The notes under the pieces were generated by a model. It made no database searches. It was not told the origin of the DNA and saw nothing but the letters and a program-made list of their open reading frames with translations. Positions 61,260 through 64,000 of a stretch of DNA of 64,000 nucleotides are shown here, in pieces. The stretch comes from BOG-908 sp963751795 (GTDB lineage: Bacteria; Pseudomonadota; Alphaproteobacteria; Acetobacterales; Acetobacteraceae), in contig CAVVVI010000003.1 in NCBI GenBank assembly GCA_963751795.1, positions 248,001 through 312,000 on the forward strand, given 5' to 3'. Position numbers and translations under genes: made by a program. Position 1 is the first letter of the stretch; each line of letters starts with the position of its first letter.

Positions 61260-62666
61260 TCAATGGTCCAGCGCGGCCACGATCTCCTCGGTCATCTTCT
61301 TCGCGTCGCCGAACAGCATCATCGTGTTCGGCCGGAAGAACAGCTCGTTATCCACGCCGGCATAACCCGAAGCCATCGAGCGCTTGATGAACAGCACCGT
61401 GCGCGCCTTTTCCACGTCCAGGATCGGCATGCCGTAAATGGCCGAGCTGGTATCGGTCTTGGCCGCCGGGTTCGTCACGTCGTTGGCGCCGATCACGTAG
61501 GCCACGTCGGCGGTGCTGAATTCGTTGTTGATCTGCTCGAGCTCGAACACGTCGTCATAGGGCACGTTCGCCTCGGCTAGCAGCACGTTCATGTGCCCGG
61601 GCATGCGGCCGGCCACCGGATGGATGGCGTAGCGCACGTCCACGCCCTCGGCGCGCAGCTTGTCGGCCATCTCGCGCACCGCATGCTGGGCCTGCGCCAC
61701 CGCCATGCCGTAGCCCGGCACGATGATCACCTTCGACGCGTTCTTCATGATGAACGCCGCATCCTCGGCGTTGCCGCTCTTCACCGTGCGGTCGCCGCCG
61801 CCGGCATGGGCCGGGCCTCCACCGGATTCGGTGCCGAAGCCGCCCAGCAGCACGTTGAAAATGCTACGGTTCATGCCTTTGCACATCACGTAGGACAGGA
61901 TGGCGCCCGAAGCGCCCACCAGCGCGCCGGTAATGATCAGCGCTAGGTTGCCGATGGTGAAGCCGATGCCGCACGCCGCCCAGCCGGAATAGCTGTTCAG
62001 CATGGAGACGACGACAGGCATGTCCGCCCCGCCGATCGGGATGATCAGCAGGAAGCCCAGCAGCATGGCCAGCAGCGCGATGATCCAGAATACCGGCTGC
62101 GGGCCGCCCTGCGCCACGAACACCACGATCAGCGCCAGGATCACCAGGCCCAGCGCCAGGTTGAGCTGGTGCTGGAAGCGGAAGGTGATCGGCGTGCCCT
62201 TCATCAGCGCCTGCAGCTTGGCGAACGCGATGAGCGAGCCGGTGAAGGTGATGGCACCGATGGCCAGGCCCACCGACATCTCCACCAGGCTCTCGGTGTG
62301 GATGTGGTGCGGCGTGCCGATGCCGAAGGCGGCCGGCGCATTCAGCGCGCCCGCCGCCACGAACACCGCGGCCAGGCCCACCAGCGAGTGAAACGCGGCC
62401 ACCAGCTGCGGCAGCGATGTCATGGCGATGCTGCGCGCCACGTAGGTGCCGACGCCGCCGCCGATCGCCAGCCCGGCCAGGATCCACACATAGCCCTCGG
62501 CCAGCATGCCCTGCCGGCCCAGCGTGGCGAGGATGGCGATCGCCATGCCGATCATGCCGAACTGGTTGCCGCGGCGCGAAGTGACGGGGCTCGACAGGCC
62601 GCGCAGTGCGAGGATGAACAGCACGGCGGCCACGAGGTAGAGCAGCGAGGTGAGGTTGGTGGACAT
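61260..62666 (-). CDS. pntB: NAD(P) transhydrogenase beta subunit
   Basis: PntB carries nine or so membrane helices and the NADP-binding domain III of the proton-pumping transhydrogenase. Seen: a hydrophobic N-terminal half (GMIGMAIAILATLGRQG, SLVGLAAVFVAAGAL, GGADMPVVVSMLNSYSGWAA). The C-terminal domain III has VIIVPGYGMAVAQAQHAV, HPVAGRMPGHMNVLLAEANV and YVIGANDVTNPAAK. It is 468 residues, standard. It is the last gene of the pntAA-pntAB-pntB operon, 10 bases after pntAB. Confidence 0.95.
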   Translation of the reverse strand: MSTNLTSLLYLVAAVLFILALRGLSSPVTSRRGNQFGMIGMAIAILATLGRQGMLAEGYVWILAGLAIGGGVGTYVARSIAMTSLPQLVAAFHSLVGLAAVFVAAGALNAPAAFGIGTPHHIHTESLVEMSVGLAIGAITFTGSLIAFAKLQALMKGTPITFRFQHQLNLALGLVILALIVVFVAQGGPQPVFWIIALLAMLLGFLLIIPIGGADMPVVVSMLNSYSGWAACGIGFTIGNLALIITGALVGASGAILSYVMCKGMNRSIFNVLLGGFGTESGGGPAHAGGGDRTVKSGNAEDAAFIMKNASKVIIVPGYGMAVAQAQHAVREMADKLRAEGVDVRYAIHPVAGRMPGHMNVLLAEANVPYDDVFELEQINNEFSTADVAYVIGANDVTNPAAKTDTSSAIYGMPILDVEKARTVLFIKRSMASGYAGVDNELFFRPNTMMLFGDAKKMTEEIVAALDH

Positions 62667-62676
62667 AGGCCGCGCT

Positions 62677-63069
62677 CTACTTCTTGGACTTGAACATCGA
62701 CAGCATGCGCTGGGTCACCAGGAAGCCGCCGAAGATGTTCACGCTGGCCAGGGTGACGGCGATGAAGCCGAACAGATGCGGCAGGAAGCCGTGGCTCAGC
62801 CCGGTGGCCAGCATGGCGCCCACGATGATGACGGACGAGATGCCGTTGGTGACCGCCATCAGCGGCGAGTGCAGCGCCGGCGTCACGTTCCACACCACGT
62901 AGTAGCCCACGAAGCAGGCCAGCAGGAAAATGGTCAGCAGGAAGATGAACGGCTCGGCCGCGGCACTCACCGGCGCGGCGGCGCGCGACAGGCTTTCGAG
63001 CTGGTGTGCCAGATCGGCGGCGCGCGCGGCGATGTCGTGCGCCTGGGCGGCGTAGGTAGTCGGGTTCAT
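62677..63069 (-). CDS. pntAB: NAD(P) transhydrogenase alpha subunit 2 (membrane part)
   Basis: The 130-residue protein supplies the alpha-side membrane helices: FIFLLTIFLLACFVGYYVV, VTNGISSVIIVGAMLA and VTLASVNIFGGFLVTQRML. In this lineage the alpha subunit is split into a soluble pntAA and this piece. Its ATG overlaps the pntAA stop (ATGA). The first 30 residues form an Ala-rich soluble extension. Confidence 0.93.
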   Translation of the reverse strand: MNPTTYAAQAHDIAARAADLAHQLESLSRAAAPVSAAAEPFIFLLTIFLLACFVGYYVVWNVTPALHSPLMAVTNGISSVIIVGAMLATGLSHGFLPHLFGFIAVTLASVNIFGGFLVTQRMLSMFKSKK

Positions 63070-64000
63070 GGGCGCGGGCTCTCCTGCGCGGCAACGTCCT
63101 CGGTGCCGGTCCGGGTCATGGCAAGGCCGGCGGCATCCACGCTGGTGCCGCCGAGGTCGGCGGCAGAATCGGCCAGCGACGGCGCGGCATCCTCCACGGC
63201 GGCGCCCGCCGGCAGCGGGGCTGCTTCGGGCGCGGCAACGGGCGCGGCAGCGTCGCCGGTGAACTGCGCGTGCACCACCTGTCCGCCCCGCGTCAGCATC
63301 ACGCCCTGCACGATGGCGTCGTCCTCCGGCAGCTTCGGCGCGCCGGCTTCCTTGTTCCAGAACGTGGTCAGGAAGGTGAGCAGGTTCTTGGCATACAGCG
63401 TGCTGGCGGCCACCGGGATGCGGCCCGGCCAGTTGCGGTAGCCCAGGATCTTCACGCCGTTGGGCGTCACGATCATCTCGCCGGGCTTAGTAGCCGCACA
63501 GTTGCCGCCGCCATCGGCGGCGATATCCACGATCACGCTGCCCGGCCGCATGGCATCCACCATCGGCTGGCTGACCAGCGTCGGCGCCCGCCCGCCCTGC
63601 ACCAGCGCGGTGCAGATCACCAGGTCGTTCTTGGCCGTGGTCGCCAGCATCAGCTCTGCCTGCTTCTGGCGGAACGCGTCGGTCATCTCGCGTGCGTAAG
63701 CGCCGGTCTGGCCCGCAGTCTCGGAATCCTCCACGCCCACGAAGGTGGCGCCCAGCGAGCGAATCTCCTCCTTGGCCGCCGGCCGCACGTCGGTGGCCGA
63801 AACGATGGCGCCCAGCCGGCGCGCCGTGGCAATCGCCTGCAGCCCGGCCACGCCGGCGCCCAGGACGAATACGCGCGCCGGCGGCACGGTGCCCGCGGCC
63901 GTCATCATCATGGCGAATCCGCGATCGAACGCGGCCGCACCCTCGATCACCGCGCGGTAGCCGGCGAGGTTCGCCTGGCTGGAGAGAATGTCCATCGACT
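63066..64000 (-). CDS. pntAA: NAD(P) transhydrogenase alpha subunit 1 (NAD-binding part), cut by the right edge
   Basis: This soluble domain I binds NAD(H). The reading frame continues past the right edge, so the N-terminal part (perhaps 130 or more residues) is missing. Seen: ILSSQANLAGYRAVIEGA, the Rossmann loop VFVLGAGVAGLQAIATARRL, VSATDVRPAAKEEIRSLGA, VIVDIAADGGGNCAATKPGE. The end is a long Ala/Pro-rich tail of about 60 residues (63066-63260) not needed for binding. The visible ATG at 63995 is inside the conserved domain and is not the start. Confidence 0.92.
   Translation of the reverse strand, partial: SMDILSSQANLAGYRAVIEGAAAFDRGFAMMMTAAGTVPPARVFVLGAGVAGLQAIATARRLGAIVSATDVRPAAKEEIRSLGATFVGVEDSETAGQTGAYAREMTDAFRQKQAELMLATTAKNDLVICTALVQGGRAPTLVSQPMVDAMRPGSVIVDIAADGGGNCAATKPGEMIVTPNGVKILGYRNWPGRIPVAASTLYAKNLLTFLTTFWNKEAGAPKLPEDDAIVQGVMLTRGGQVVHAQFTGDAAAPVAAPEAAPLPAGAAVEDAAPSLADSAADLGGTSVDAAGLAMTRTGTEDVAAQESPRP

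Overview
The window looks like chromosome from a GC-rich alphaproteobacterium, most probably a member of the Acetobacteraceae. The reasons are very high GC, heavily GC-biased codon use, a transhydrogenase split into PntAA/PntAB/PntB, an alphaproteobacterial (GAD-type) aspartyl-tRNA synthetase, an MmcB nuclease, a VpsF-type polysaccharide polymerase and palindrome-rich intergenic repeats. Most of it is housekeeping sequence. Lower-GC patches at 1-1370, 14.1-17.8 kb and 42.3-43.5 kb look acquired.

Layout. 1-1300: the end of a cut-off gene, a PIN-domain protein, a 57-residue protein and a lipoprotein. 1.4-10.2 kb: RNase D, aspartyl-tRNA synthetase (reading frame broken), a secreted tannase/feruloyl esterase, GlnD and XerC. 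10.2-19.2 kb: a minus-strand exopolysaccharide operon made of a priming polyprenyl-phosphate glycosyltransferase, a degenerate CpsD-like protein, a VpsF-like polymerase and a GT4-GT26 fusion. It is split by a complete IS1595-family transposon (14060-17826) with perfect 26-bp inverted repeats and an 8-bp target duplication. The transposon carries a Panacea-domain gene overlapping a small membrane-protein gene, a likely toxin-antitoxin pair. 19.4-29.2 kb: RF2 (with a programmed frameshift), PBP1A, amidase, RNase E, a fatty-acid hydroxylase and a single-domain response regulator. 29.2-37.2 kb: a FecR/DUF6600-like envelope protein, two small glycine-rich or membrane proteins, a frameshifted PLP-enzyme-like gene and two tandem degenerate EAL-like proteins. 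37.2-43.4 kb: a phosphatase, a heptose kinase with a ruined nucleotidyltransferase domain, MmcB, an FMN-dependent 2-hydroxyacid oxidase, topoisomerase IB and a decayed acyltransferase. 43.5-48.3 kb: FtsK, a two-POTRA protein, an RNA methyltransferase and a pseudouridine synthase. 48.3-55.8 kb: dTDP-L-rhamnose genes (rfbBACD) with two glycosyltransferases, one very large. 55.8-64 kb: DUF2382 stress proteins, NudC, prephenate dehydratase, a duplicated cytochrome c, an inositol-monophosphatase-family enzyme, a palindrome cluster and pntB-pntAB-pntAA running off the right edge.

Functional themes. Two regions build surface polysaccharide: the transposon-split exopolysaccharide operon and the rhamnose cluster. 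The transposon removed the last 10 residues of the priming enzyme and separated the three downstream genes from their original promoter. Three genes have single-base frame breaks (aspS, the PLP-like gene and the acyltransferase). Because aspS is normally essential, sequencing error should be excluded before any of the three is called a true lesion.
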